Of a stretch of DNA of 63,345 nucleotides, positions 45,372-54,525 are shown piece after piece. Each line of letters starts with the position of its first letter. Positions within the stretch are counted from its first letter, which is position 1. Source of the stretch: Rhizobacter sp. (lineage in GTDB: Bacteria; Pseudomonadota; Gammaproteobacteria; Burkholderiales; Burkholderiaceae_C). A program made the translations under genes and the position numbers. Under the pieces are notes generated by a model, which ran no database searches, was not told the origin of the DNA, and saw only the letters and a list, made by a program, of their open reading frames with translations. The stretch covers positions 1 to 63,345 of the forward strand of contig JANXWV010000052.1 of NCBI GenBank assembly GCA_025350965.1, written 5' to 3'.

Positions 45372-45387
45372 TGTAGTGCGCACTACA
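45372..45387. promoter_or_regulatory. Perfect 16-bp palindrome (TGTAGTGCGCACTACA) before the TAXI-TRAP operon
   Basis: A perfect palindrome with no spacer, 25 bp after the alr stop and 39 bp before the TAXI receptor start, in a 78-bp gap. With no loop it makes a poor terminator; it looks like the operator of a dimeric regulator controlling the transporter. No regulator gene is adjacent. Confidence 0.55.
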
Positions 45388-45425
45388 AAATCAACTGACC
45401 TGTTGCCTTCATCGGAGACCGCTGC

Positions 45426-46388
45426 ATGTTCACGCGCAAGACCTTCATCACCTCGCTCGCCCTCGGCGCCGCCCTGACCGTGCCCGGCCTGGCGTCGGCA
45501 CAACAGTTCTTCCGCATCGGCACTGGCGGCACGGCCGGCACCTACTACCCGGTGGGCGGAATGATCGCCAACGCCGTGTCGCAGCCGGGCAAGATCGTCG
45601 TGACCGCGCAGGCCAGCAACGGCTCGGTCGCGAACGTCAGCGGCATCGTCGGCGGCGCGCTGGAGTCAGGCTTCTCGCAGGCCGACGTGGCGACCTGGGC
45701 ACAGAAGGGCACCGGCCTCTACGAAGGCAAGCCCAACGTGCCCGGCCTGCGGCTGATCGCGAACCTGTACCCGGAGAGCGTGCACGTGGTCGTGCGCAAG
45801 GGCTCGGGCATCAAGAGCGTGGCCGACCTCAAGGGCAAGCGCGTGGCACTCGACGAACCCGGCTCGGGCACGCTGGTGAATGCGCGTGCCATCCTGGCCG
45901 CCTACGGCCTGAAAGAAGCGGACATCAAGCCCGAGTACATCAAGCCCAACCAGGCCGGCGACAAGATGAAAGACGGCGCGCTCGACGCCTTCTTCTTCAC
46001 CGGCGGCGCCCCTGCAGGCGCCATCGCCGAGCTGGCCTCGGCCGGCGCGGGCATCGACCTGCTGCCCATAGAAGGCAAGGAAGCCGACGCGCTGCGCGCC
46101 GGCAGCGGCTTCTTCGCCCCCGACACGATTGCCGCCGACACCTACAAGGGCGTGGGCGCGGTCAAGACGCTCGCCGTCGGCGCGGAGTGGGTGACCAGCG
46201 ACAAGGCCGACGCGGCCACGGTCTACGAGATCACCAAGGCGCTGTTCTCGGAAGGCGCACAGAAGCAGCTCGCAGCCGGGCATGCCAAGGGCAAGTTCAT
46301 CACCAAGGAGAACGCGGTGAAGGGCGCCGGCATCCCGTTCCATCCGGGGGCCGAGAAGTTCTACAAGGAAGCCGGCTTGATGAAATGA
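45426..46388 (+). CDS. TAXI-family TRAP transporter solute receptor
   Basis: Periplasmic receptor of the TAXI class, 320 residues. Signal peptide MFTRKTFITSLALGAALTVPGLASA; mature start QQFFRIGTGGTAGTYYPVGGMIANAVS is the family hallmark, followed by ALESGFSQADVA and the DEPGSGTLVNARA binding segment. It is followed by the fused permease after 29 bases. Known TAXI ligands include glutamate and other dicarboxylates; the substrate here is unknown. Confidence 0.93.
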   Translation: MFTRKTFITSLALGAALTVPGLASAQQFFRIGTGGTAGTYYPVGGMIANAVSQPGKIVVTAQASNGSVANVSGIVGGALESGFSQADVATWAQKGTGLYEGKPNVPGLRLIANLYPESVHVVVRKGSGIKSVADLKGKRVALDEPGSGTLVNARAILAAYGLKEADIKPEYIKPNQAGDKMKDGALDAFFFTGGAPAGAIAELASAGAGIDLLPIEGKEADALRAGSGFFAPDTIAADTYKGVGAVKTLAVGAEWVTSDKADAATVYEITKALFSEGAQKQLAAGHAKGKFITKENAVKGAGIPFHPGAEKFYKEAGLMK

Positions 46389-46417
46389 GGCCGAGCGCTC
46401 CTCGTCATTGACTCCGG

Positions 46418-48589
46418 ATGACCGCCACCGCGCTCCCCGACGCGAAGGACCTGCTCGCGCTCGAGCAGAAGTTCGACCCCGAGATGCGCTTCCGCCCACT
46501 CGGCAACGTTACCGCCACGCTGGTCGGCGGCCTGCTCATCCTGCTGTCGCTGTTCCACTACTACACGGCCGGCTTCGGCCTCTTGCAAGAGGTCACGCAC
46601 CGGGGCGTGCACCTGGCCTTCGTGCTCGGGTTGATCTTCCTTGTGTTCCCGCACCGCAAGCGTCTGCTCGAACACGGCACCGGCCACGTGCCGTGGTTCG
46701 ACTGGCTTCTGGCCATCGCCGTGGCGGCCTCGGTGCTCTATATCCCGTATGTGTTCGAAGACCTGACGTTCCGTGTCGGCAACCCATCGACACTCGACGT
46801 GGTCATGGGTTCGATCCTGATCGTGGCACTGCTCGAAGCCACGCGCCGAAGCATGGGCTGGCCGCTGCCGCTGATCGCGATCGCGTTCATCGCCTACGCG
46901 ATGGCCGGGCCGCTGTTCCCCGGCCTGCTCAAGCACGCCGGCGCATCGTGGAGCCAGCTCGTCAACCACGAGTACCTGACGAGCCAGGGCATCTACGGCG
47001 TGGCGGTGGGGGTCGTCGCGACCTATGTCTTCCACTTCGTTCTGTTCGGCGTGCTGGCCACGCGCATCGGCCTGGGCCAGCTGTTTCTCGACGTGGCGTC
47101 GAGCATCGCCGGGCGCTATGCGGGCGGGCCGGCGAAGGTCAGCGTGTTCGGCTCGGCGATGTTCGGCATGCTGTCGGGCTCGTCAGTCGCGAACGCGGTG
47201 ACGGTGGGCTCGCTCACCATTCCTGCAATGATCCGCGTTGGCTACAAGCGCGAGTTCGCGGCGGCTGTCGAGGCCGCTTCGAGCACCGGCGGGCAGATCA
47301 CGCCGCCGGTGCTCGGCGCGGCCGCGTTCCTGATGATCGAGTTCCTGGCCGTGCCCTACCAGACCATCATCATCGCGGCGACCGTGCCCGCGTTCATGCA
47401 CTTCTTCGGCGTGTTCATGCAAGTGCATTTCGAGGCCAAGCGCTTCGGCCTGCGCGGCCTCACGCCCGATGAAATGCCGAAGCTCGCGCAGTCGTTCCGC
47501 GAACGCTGGCCGACGCTGATACCGCTGTTCCTGCTCATCTTCATCCTGGTCACGGGCCGCACGCCCTACCTGGCGGCGTTCAGCGGCATCTCGTCGTGCG
47601 CCATCGTGGGCCTGTCGACGCGCACCCGGGGCAACACGGCGGCGAACTGGGGCTTGCTGGCGGCCCTGCATGGGCTGCTCGCGCTCATCGTCTTCGGCGG
47701 CATCGAGAGTTCGCAGGTCAAGGTCGGGTTGCTCGCCATCGGCCTGGTGGCAGCGCCGCTGGTGATGAAGGCGCTGCGCATCACCGGCCGCATCGGTACG
47801 CCCGAGCTGATCGAGTCGTTCAGCACCGGCGCCAAGTACGCGCTGGCGGTTGGCGCGGCGGCGGCATCGGTCGGCATCGTGATCGGCGTGGTCACGCTCA
47901 CGGGCGTGGGCTTCAAGCTCAGCACCATCATCACCGGCGCGGCGCAGGCGGCGGCCGGTGGCGTGGGCACGCTGGTCCCGGCCTCGCTCGTTGCGCCGCA
48001 GACGCTCACGTTGCTGGTGGCGCTGTTGATGACCGGGCTGGTGTGCATCCTGCTCGGCTGCGGCATCCCGACGACGGCCAACTACATCATCATGGTCACG
48101 GTGGCGGCGCCGACCCTCACGCTGCTGGGCGTGGAGCCGCTGGTCGCGCACTTCTTCGTCTTCTACTACGGCGTGCTGGCCGACATCACGCCGCCGGTGG
48201 CACTTGCCGCCTACGCAGCGGCGGGCATGGCCGGCAGCGACCCGTTCAAGACCGGCAACATGGCGTTCCGCCTCGGCCTGGCAAAGGCGCTGGTGCCCTT
48301 CGTGTTCGTGTTCTCGCCGTCGCTGCTGATCGTGGCGAAGGGCTTCACCGGTTACGACTTCGCGGTCACGTTCATCGGTTGCATCCTGGGCATCACGCTG
48401 CTGGCCGCCGCCTTGTCGAAGTACTTCCTGGTCGAGATGACGCGCGCCGAGCAGGCACTGTGCCTGGTGGCCGCGTTGTTGCTGATCGCGCCCGGCCTGG
48501 TGCCCACGCTGATCGGCGCGGCGCTGGCGGTGCCCATGCTGCTGCGCCACCTCGCGGCGCGCCGGCGCGCACTGGCGCTCGCCGTCTAG
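46418..48589 (+). CDS. TRAP transporter permease, fused DctQM type
   Basis: Polytopic protein of 723 residues joining the small (DctQ-like, 4 helices) and large (DctM-like, 12 helices) TRAP membrane subunits, the normal arrangement with TAXI receptors. The DctM part shows SVANAVTVGSLTIPAMIRVGYKREFAAAVEAASSTGGQITPP (described only; residues about 255-296) and the repeated GCGIPTTANYI and FFVFYYGVLADITPPVALAAYAAAG segments, which form sodium and substrate sites. Its TAG stop shares a CTAG with the stop of the convergent GGDEF gene. Confidence 0.93.
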   Translation: MTATALPDAKDLLALEQKFDPEMRFRPLGNVTATLVGGLLILLSLFHYYTAGFGLLQEVTHRGVHLAFVLGLIFLVFPHRKRLLEHGTGHVPWFDWLLAIAVAASVLYIPYVFEDLTFRVGNPSTLDVVMGSILIVALLEATRRSMGWPLPLIAIAFIAYAMAGPLFPGLLKHAGASWSQLVNHEYLTSQGIYGVAVGVVATYVFHFVLFGVLATRIGLGQLFLDVASSIAGRYAGGPAKVSVFGSAMFGMLSGSSVANAVTVGSLTIPAMIRVGYKREFAAAVEAASSTGGQITPPVLGAAAFLMIEFLAVPYQTIIIAATVPAFMHFFGVFMQVHFEAKRFGLRGLTPDEMPKLAQSFRERWPTLIPLFLLIFILVTGRTPYLAAFSGISSCAIVGLSTRTRGNTAANWGLLAALHGLLALIVFGGIESSQVKVGLLAIGLVAAPLVMKALRITGRIGTPELIESFSTGAKYALAVGAAAASVGIVIGVVTLTGVGFKLSTIITGAAQAAAGGVGTLVPASLVAPQTLTLLVALLMTGLVCILLGCGIPTTANYIIMVTVAAPTLTLLGVEPLVAHFFVFYYGVLADITPPVALAAYAAAGMAGSDPFKTGNMAFRLGLAKALVPFVFVFSPSLLIVAKGFTGYDFAVTFIGCILGITLLAAALSKYFLVEMTRAEQALCLVAALLLIAPGLVPTLIGAALAVPMLLRHLAARRRALALAV

Positions 48590-50589
48590 CCGGCGCTGGC
48601 TTCGGCGGCTTCGGCCAGAGCCACCCGGTTGCGGCCGCTCGCCTTGGCCGCGTAGAGCGCGCTGTCGGCCTCGGCCATCAACCGGGCCAGTGTCTGCGGG
48701 CCGGCGCCGCTGGCGGCGTCGAACTCGGCCACGCCGATGCTGACCGTCACGGCGAGTTCGCCGACGCTGCTGCGGCAAGGCGCCGACGTCATGCCCAGCC
48801 GCATGCGCTCGGCGATGGCAGTCGCCGTGCCGGGCTGCACGTCGGGCAGCACGGCCATGAACTCCTCGCCGCCGAGCCGGCCGAGGCGGTCACGCGAACG
48901 CAGGCTGCCGGCCAGCACCTGCGCGAGGTGGCGCAGCACCTCGTCGCCCACGGCATGGCCATGCGCGTCGTTGACCGCCTTGAAACGGTCGACGTCGATC
49001 ATCAGCACCCCCAGGCGTTCGCCGCGCCGGCGTGCTTCGCGCAGCAGTGTGTCGGCGTGGGCCAGCACGGCGCGCCGGTTGGGCAGGCCGGTGAGCTCGT
49101 CGGCCATGGCCAGCACGTTGAGTGAGCGCGCCTGCCTGAACTTGCGGTAGCCATAGGCCACAGCGACAGTCAGCAGGCCGACGAACAAGGCCAGCGCGAG
49201 CGCCTGCACCTGCCGCAACTGCGCGCCCTGTTCGTTGGCGCGCTGCAGTGCCCGCAGCTCGCTTGCATCCTTGTCGCGGTTGAATCGCACGCGCAGGCGC
49301 GCCGACTGCTCGGACACGCGCTGCGCCTGCACCCTTTCGTCGATCACGCGGCGCTTCGCGGCAGCCTCGAACGCGGTCTTCCAGTTGCCGGCCGCCGCCT
49401 GCGCCTGGGCCTGCGCGTCGAGCCACTCGGCGAGCAGTGTCTCGTTCGCCAGTGCCCGCGTTTCGGCCTCGACCCGGCGCACGCCCTCCACCGCCTCGGC
49501 CGCGCGGCCCAGCGCAGCCTGGCACTTCGCCAGCAGCAGGTGCGCGCGGATGGCCTGCACGCGCTCGGTCGTGGCCTCCGACAACGCGAGCGCGCGTTGC
49601 GCATAGGGCAGCGACTCGGCCGGGCGGCCGAGCTGGAACAGGATCATCCCGGCGCCGATTTCCGCCAGCGCCGCGCCCTGCGTGTCGTGCATGGCCTGCG
49701 CGATGCGCAGCGATTCGAGAAACGACGCGAGCGCGCTTTCGCGCGCGCCGTCCTCGGCATCGACCTGGGCCAGGCTGAAGGCGTGGACCGACACGTCGAA
49801 GCGCGCGCCACGTTCGCGTGCCGTGTCGCGCAACTGCGTCAGCAACACGCGCGCTTCGGCCCGATCGCCCATGCGCTTGTAGTGGTTGGCGAGGTGGCCC
49901 AGGCACAACTCGGTATCGCGTGGCTCGGCGAGAGCCTGCAGGCTGCGGCAGGCCTCGATCAGGTCGTCCTGACCTTCGACCATCCGGCCCGCGCGCGAGC
50001 GCCTCGATCCGCGCTCGATCAGCGCCAGCGCGCGCGCCGAGGCGAGGTCCGGCCGCTGCGCGGTGGCCGCGAGGACGGCGTCGAGCTCGGCCGTGCCGCC
50101 TGTTGCATTGCCCGAGTCGAGCATCGTGCCTGCGGCGCACACGCGCAGCCGCGCCCAGGGCAACTCGGCAGCGGGTGGCAAGGACTGGCCGAGCAGGGCG
50201 GCCGCGCTGGCCGCGCGCAGGCCGCCGCTGGCCACGGCGAGCGCTTCTGACAAGTTGGTGTCGGTCAGCAGCCGGCATTCGATCTCGTCGGCTTCGAGGC
50301 GCGCTGCCACCTGGCCGGCGGCAAGGGCCTGCGCGCGAAGGCCCTGCAACTGCGCCTGCGCCGCGGCCGGATCGATGCCCGCCTCGTCGCGAGCACGATG
50401 CAGCGCGGCGCTGAAGTCGGGTCCGGCATGGGCGGCCCCGCCCGGCAGTGCCAGCAGCAGAAGCAGCCAGTACGGCAACCCACAGCGCGCGGCACGGCGC
50501 AGTGGCGTGAACGCCAGTGCGAACCCCAGTGCGAGTTCGGGTACGCAGTCGGGTACGCAGTCGGGTGCGAGGTCGGGGGCGAAGTCCAT
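48586..50589 (-). CDS. Periplasmic TPR-type diguanylate cyclase (GGDEF), membrane-anchored
   Basis: About 667 residues. An N-terminal stretch with the repetitive APDLAPDCVPDCVPEL is followed by a hydrophobic helix (LPYWLLLLLALPGGAAHA), a long periplasmic TPR-like helical region, a second helix near residue 485 (ALALFVGLLTVAVAYGY), and a C-terminal GGDEF domain with RLGGEEFMAVLPD and, five residues earlier, RSRD, the feedback I-site. It senses outside and makes cyclic di-GMP inside. Start at 50589 is tentative; a later start nearer the first helix is possible because the first 12-bp repeats look low-complexity. Confidence 0.85.
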   Translation of the reverse strand: MDFAPDLAPDCVPDCVPELALGFALAFTPLRRAARCGLPYWLLLLLALPGGAAHAGPDFSAALHRARDEAGIDPAAAQAQLQGLRAQALAAGQVAARLEADEIECRLLTDTNLSEALAVASGGLRAASAAALLGQSLPPAAELPWARLRVCAAGTMLDSGNATGGTAELDAVLAATAQRPDLASARALALIERGSRRSRAGRMVEGQDDLIEACRSLQALAEPRDTELCLGHLANHYKRMGDRAEARVLLTQLRDTARERGARFDVSVHAFSLAQVDAEDGARESALASFLESLRIAQAMHDTQGAALAEIGAGMILFQLGRPAESLPYAQRALALSEATTERVQAIRAHLLLAKCQAALGRAAEAVEGVRRVEAETRALANETLLAEWLDAQAQAQAAAGNWKTAFEAAAKRRVIDERVQAQRVSEQSARLRVRFNRDKDASELRALQRANEQGAQLRQVQALALALFVGLLTVAVAYGYRKFRQARSLNVLAMADELTGLPNRRAVLAHADTLLREARRRGERLGVLMIDVDRFKAVNDAHGHAVGDEVLRHLAQVLAGSLRSRDRLGRLGGEEFMAVLPDVQPGTATAIAERMRLGMTSAPCRSSVGELAVTVSIGVAEFDAASGAGPQTLARLMAEADSALYAAKASGRNRVALAEAAEASAG
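50537..50584. repeat. 12-bp in-frame tandem repeat, four copies
   Basis: Units TCGGGTACGCAG (two exact, 50537-50560) and two degenerate copies to 50584, at the very 5' end of the TPR-GGDEF gene. Twelve bases is a multiple of three, so copy changes would alter protein length (units of four residues) but not frame. Confidence 0.75.
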
Positions 50590-50664
50590 CAAACCGAGTT
50601 TCGGTGCTGCACGCGGGAACTGAAGGGTGCACCCGCAGCCGCACCAGCAGCCACACTATCGCGC

Positions 50665-51060
50665 ATGTTCACCGTTCCGGACGCCGAGGTCGAGATCACC
50701 GCCATCCGGGCCCAGGGGGCGGGCGGGCAGAACGTGAACAAGGTGTCGAGCGCGGTGCACCTGCGGTTCGATATCCACGCGTCGTCCTTGCCAGACGATG
50801 TGAAGGCCCGCCTGCTGGCGCTGCGCGACCAGCGCATCACGGCCGATGGCGTGGTCGTGATCAAGGCCCAGACCACGCGCAGCCAGGACGCGAACCGTGC
50901 CGACGCGCTGGCGCGCCTGAACGAACTGGTGAACAGCGTGGCCGTGCCGCCGAAAGCGCGCCGGCCCACCAAGCCGACCTACGGCTCCAAGCAGCGCCGG
51001 CTCCAGGGCAAAGGCATTCGCTCGGCGATCAAGGCCGGGCGCGGCAAGGTCAGCGAGTGA
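50665..51060 (+). CDS. arfB: Alternative ribosome-rescue factor B (peptidyl-tRNA hydrolase)
   Basis: Stalled-ribosome rescue factor ArfB (YaeJ), 131 residues. It has the release-factor GGQ motif at residues 20-22 in RAQGAGGQNVNKVSSAVHLRFD and a basic C-terminal tail (KQRRLQGKGIRSAIKAGRGK) that enters the empty mRNA channel. Length matches ArfB rather than full release factors. It is convergent with the ProQ-domain gene, 17 bp apart. Confidence 0.95.
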   Translation: MFTVPDAEVEITAIRAQGAGGQNVNKVSSAVHLRFDIHASSLPDDVKARLLALRDQRITADGVVVIKAQTTRSQDANRADALARLNELVNSVAVPPKARRPTKPTYGSKQRRLQGKGIRSAIKAGRGKVSE

Positions 51061-51077
51061 CGCGGGCGGGCGCCGGG

Positions 51078-51791
51078 TCAGCGGCGCCCGTCGCGCCCCG
51101 GGCCGGAAGGGCCGGGGCGGCGTGGCGGGCCGTCACGACGTGGGCCTGTCGGGCCGCGCGGGGCGTCACTGCGCTGGTGCTGCTCGTGCGGCGCCGGCCC
51201 GCGCGGCTGGGCGGCTTCTTCGCGGGCAAGCACGAGCAGGCCGTCGAGTTCTTCATCGGCCACGCCTTTGAGCACGCAGAAGTTGGCACGCGTGAGCGTG
51301 GTTCGCTCGAAGTCATGCAACAGGCCGGCGCGGTTGCGGCGTTGCTGCTCTTCCAGCTCGCGACGCGACTGCTGGTTCTCGCGGCGGCGCGCCAGCTCTT
51401 CGTTCGCGACCTTGCGGTGCTCGTCGGTGATGTCGCCGGCGGGCTGCCCGTCCAGGTCGAAGCGCTGCGCTCCCTTGGCCACCGCCAGCAGGTACGAGGT
51501 GCTGCCGGTGTGGCGGCGGAAGAAGGCCGACAAGGCCTGCTTGCTGAACACGCCGGGCGCGCGCTCCTGAATGTCGACCTGGATGCGCAGCTTCAACGGC
51601 CTGGGCCCACCGGTGAAGAGTGCGGGCGCGAGCTGCTTGAGCTTCTCGGCCACCACCGCCGGGCTCAGTTCTGCGGGCTTGGGTGACGCTGCGGGTGTGG
51701 CCTCGGGTGTGGCCTCGGGTGCAGGCTGCGGCGCGTCCGGCGATGCGTCGGGTTCTGCCGGCAGCGCGGGCACAGGTTCGGTCGTGGGCAT
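51078..51791 (-). CDS. ProQ/FinO-domain RNA chaperone
   Basis: RNA-binding protein of 237 residues. A disordered proline/alanine N-terminus (with PEATPEATP repeats) precedes the ProQ/FinO core at about residues 45-130 (AEKLKQLAPALFTGGPRPLKLRIQVDI, FSKQALSAFFRRHTGSTSYLLAV and RFDLDGQPAGDITDEHR), followed by a basic, glutamine/arginine-rich tail ending in RPGPSGPGRDGRR. Such proteins bind structured small RNAs and mRNA 3' ends. It lies between arfB and an RNA helicase. Confidence 0.88.
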   Translation of the reverse strand: MPTTEPVPALPAEPDASPDAPQPAPEATPEATPAASPKPAELSPAVVAEKLKQLAPALFTGGPRPLKLRIQVDIQERAPGVFSKQALSAFFRRHTGSTSYLLAVAKGAQRFDLDGQPAGDITDEHRKVANEELARRRENQQSRRELEEQQRRNRAGLLHDFERTTLTRANFCVLKGVADEELDGLLVLAREEAAQPRGPAPHEQHQRSDAPRGPTGPRRDGPPRRPGPSGPGRDGRR

Positions 51792-51851
51792 GGGTGAGAG
51801 GTCGAGCGGGAAAGGGCTGAATTGTGCCCCTGCCCACTGCGGCGCATCAGA

Positions 51852-54110
51852 TCAACGTCGTGGCCGATGCCGCACTTGGGCCAGCGGCCGCTTGCCCTTG
51901 AGCTGGCGCTCGATGCCGTCGTTGAGCTGGCTGCGCAGCGCGAGCACTGCTTCGAGGTGGCCGTACACACCGGGAAAGCGCAGGTCGAGCCACAGCCACA
52001 ACGTGCACGCGCGCAGCGCCTGCTCCATGCGCTCCAGGCGGCTCGCGCCGTCCACGTCGTCCAGGAACCAGGGCTTGCCGGCGCGGCCGGTGTTGGCATG
52101 GCTGCTGCTCCAGTCGAGGAAGGCCTGCACCTGCGTTTCGGTGCGGGTGTCGACCGGCGCCTGGGCGTAGATGAAGCGCTCTTTCAGTGTCAGCTTGCTG
52201 GCACTCGCATCGAGCTTCTCGGCCAGATCGAGCATCTGTTCCAGCTCCGCAACGGCGAAGTGCGCGTCATCGAGCTTGAGCTGCTCCATGAACACGCCGA
52301 GCACTTCGCGCAGTTTGGTCTTGTGCAGGCGCGACGAGATGGTGTCGATGTGCCAGCCGTTCGGTGCCACCGGCGCCTTGAAGTCGCGCGGCGCGCGCGG
52401 GTGCTTGGCGAGCAACTCCTTCAGCACGCGCCCGGCCGTCGGCTCGGCGGTTGTCAGCACGCCGGTGAAGCCTTCTTCGTGCATGCCGAAGCGGCCGGCA
52501 CGGCCGGCGATCTGGTGCACTTCGGATTCGCTCAACTGCCGGTCGGCCACACCGTCGAACTTGGTCAGCGTGCTGAAGAGCACGCGGCGGATCGGCAGGT
52601 TCAGACCCATGCCGATGGCATCGGTCGCAACCAATATGTCGGACTCGCCGAGTGCGAAACGCTCGGCCTCGCGGCGCCGCACCTCGGGTGGCAGCGCGCC
52701 GTAGATCACCGACACCGGGTGGCCGCCGGCTGCGATCTGGTCGCGCAGGCTCAGCACCTCGCGGCGGCTGAACGCAACGACGGCATCGCCCTTGACCAGC
52801 TCGCCGATGGCCACCGGGTGCGCGAGCTGATCGACATGCTGCTTGCGCGGAAAGTGCCGCACGGTGCAGCGCTCGCCGCACAGGCCGAGCAGGTTCTCGA
52901 TGGCCGCCACGGCATAGGCCGAGCAGATGATGATCACCTCGTTGGCGGGCACGGCCACGATGGCCTGCGTCCAGGCCCAGCCACGCGAGGGGTCGAAGAT
53001 CATCTGCGCTTCGTCGATCACGGCCACGTCGATGGGCTTGTTGGTGGCGACCATCTCGATCGTGCTCGACACCAGGCCCGAGCCGGGCGACGGCACGTTC
53101 TCTTCGCCGGTCAGCAGCGCGCAGGCCACGCCGCGCGCCACCAGACGGTCGCGGCCTTCGAGTGCCAGCAGGCGCAGCGGCGCGAGGTAGGCGCCGTCGT
53201 GCGCCTGCGCCAGGCGCTCGAATGCGGCGTGCGTCTTGCCGCTGTTGGGCGGGCCGACGAAGAGCTGCACCGTGCGCTGCAGGTGGCGCGCCTTCTGGAA
53301 GGTGTCGGGGTAGCCCTGGAACGCGAGTTCGGTGTTCAGGCCTTCGAGCGTGTCGAGCTCGACGCCTTGGCGCTGCCAGCGCTCTTGAGCACGGTCGCAG
53401 GCGGCCATCAGCTCGGGCAGCGGCTGCGGCAGCGCGCACTCCGATTGCAGGCGCGGCAGCAGCGAATCGACATGCTTCGCATTGGCCTGCCGGCTGCGTT
53501 CGACCAGCGCGCCGAGGTGCGCGACGAGTTCGGCGGCGTGCGGGTAAGGCGGCGGCGCGCCGAGTGCAGCGACCAGCGCGGCGTGGTCACCGTCACGATA
53601 GAACGCCCACACTGCGGCAGCCGGCACGCTCTGGCGGAACAGCACCGGCACGCGCCACTCGGTGCCGGGCACCAGCACGGCATGGCTGACGAGACGCGTC
53701 CAGGCGCCGGCGCGGCGCGACACGCCCAGCGCATCGAGCGCGGCACTGCGCGCCTGCATCAGTGAGCGCACGCCGGGGCCGGTGCCGACCGCGTCGAGGT
53801 GGGCGAGGGCGGTGTCGATCAGGTCAGGGGCGATCCAGCGGCTCGGCCGTGCCCCGGCCACCGGCTTTTGCAGCAGCACGAGGCCGAGCTTGTCGAGGTG
53901 GTCTTCGAAGCCGGAGCTGCTCTCGGGCACGAAGTCGCCGGGCTTCACGACCTGCGGCAGCGTGTAGGCCGCTTGCCGGATGCGCGCGAACTGCTCCTTG
54001 CCGATGTGCGGCGGCACGCGGGAGGCGTGGCGCGGGTTGGGCAGGGTGGGCGTCTGGGGCAGTGCCGGGGGCGGAGTATGGGGAGCGCTGGCGGACATCG
54101 GCTTCGGCAT
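51852..54110 (-). CDS. Suv3-like DExH-box RNA helicase
   Basis: Superfamily 2 helicase of 752 residues resembling the mitochondrial degradosome helicase SUV3. Walker A GPPNSGKT at 286-293, motif II DEAQ at 366-369, and motif VI QIAGRAGRFG. The motif DEAQ and GRAGRFG with C-terminal helical region (KLTLKERFIYAQAPV) are as in SUV3. An N-terminal region of about 280 residues is less conserved. GTG/ATG choice: ATG at 54110 or 54098. In mitochondria the partner is an exoribonuclease; here the neighbours are a ProQ protein and ArfB, implying RNA turnover or repair. Confidence 0.87.
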   Translation of the reverse strand: MPKPMSASAPHTPPPALPQTPTLPNPRHASRVPPHIGKEQFARIRQAAYTLPQVVKPGDFVPESSSGFEDHLDKLGLVLLQKPVAGARPSRWIAPDLIDTALAHLDAVGTGPGVRSLMQARSAALDALGVSRRAGAWTRLVSHAVLVPGTEWRVPVLFRQSVPAAAVWAFYRDGDHAALVAALGAPPPYPHAAELVAHLGALVERSRQANAKHVDSLLPRLQSECALPQPLPELMAACDRAQERWQRQGVELDTLEGLNTELAFQGYPDTFQKARHLQRTVQLFVGPPNSGKTHAAFERLAQAHDGAYLAPLRLLALEGRDRLVARGVACALLTGEENVPSPGSGLVSSTIEMVATNKPIDVAVIDEAQMIFDPSRGWAWTQAIVAVPANEVIIICSAYAVAAIENLLGLCGERCTVRHFPRKQHVDQLAHPVAIGELVKGDAVVAFSRREVLSLRDQIAAGGHPVSVIYGALPPEVRRREAERFALGESDILVATDAIGMGLNLPIRRVLFSTLTKFDGVADRQLSESEVHQIAGRAGRFGMHEEGFTGVLTTAEPTAGRVLKELLAKHPRAPRDFKAPVAPNGWHIDTISSRLHKTKLREVLGVFMEQLKLDDAHFAVAELEQMLDLAEKLDASASKLTLKERFIYAQAPVDTRTETQVQAFLDWSSSHANTGRAGKPWFLDDVDGASRLERMEQALRACTLWLWLDLRFPGVYGHLEAVLALRSQLNDGIERQLKGKRPLAQVRHRPRR

Positions 54111-54161
54111 TCGTTGTTCGCGCCGACTCTAACCGTTGCCCCCGGTCGAAGCGCAGGCGGC

Positions 54162-54467
54162 TCAGCCGCGCCGTGCGACCCAGTACGTGGCACCTTCTGC
54201 GCCGTAGCGCTCGTCGTGCGGCACGCCTGCGGCCAGCTCGAAGGTGTCGCCAGGCTGCAGGTGGCGCGTGCTGTCGTGCGCCGTGAGCCACATCTCACCG
54301 GCAACCACGACGGCCTTCGCCGCGAACGGGTGGGTGTGGGTGGCGATCACTGTCGACGGCGCCCACTCGCGGACGAGCACTTCGTCGAAGCCGCGGCCGC
54401 GGGCATCGGCCTCGAAGGTCGCGAAGGTCATGGGGGTCATGGCGGTCATGGCGGTCGTGTCGTTCAT
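54162..54467 (-). CDS. Small cupin-domain protein
   Basis: Single cupin barrel of 101 residues. The metal-binding motif 1 is THTHPFAAKAVVVAGEMWL and motif 2 is LQPGDTFELAAGVPHDERYG, with the histidines spaced as in metal cupins. A strong GGAGG lies before the ATG at 54467. The first codons form a 9-bp repeat (AMTAMTPMT). Substrate unknown; probably monocistronic or the tail of the desaturase transcript. Confidence 0.87.
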   Translation of the reverse strand: MNDTTAMTAMTPMTFATFEADARGRGFDEVLVREWAPSTVIATHTHPFAAKAVVVAGEMWLTAHDSTRHLQPGDTFELAAGVPHDERYGAEGATYWVARRG

Positions 54468-54525
54468 GGTGAACCTCCGTGAGTGAAGAGTGATGGGGTT
54501 CGAGACAGGTCGAAGGAAGAACCGT

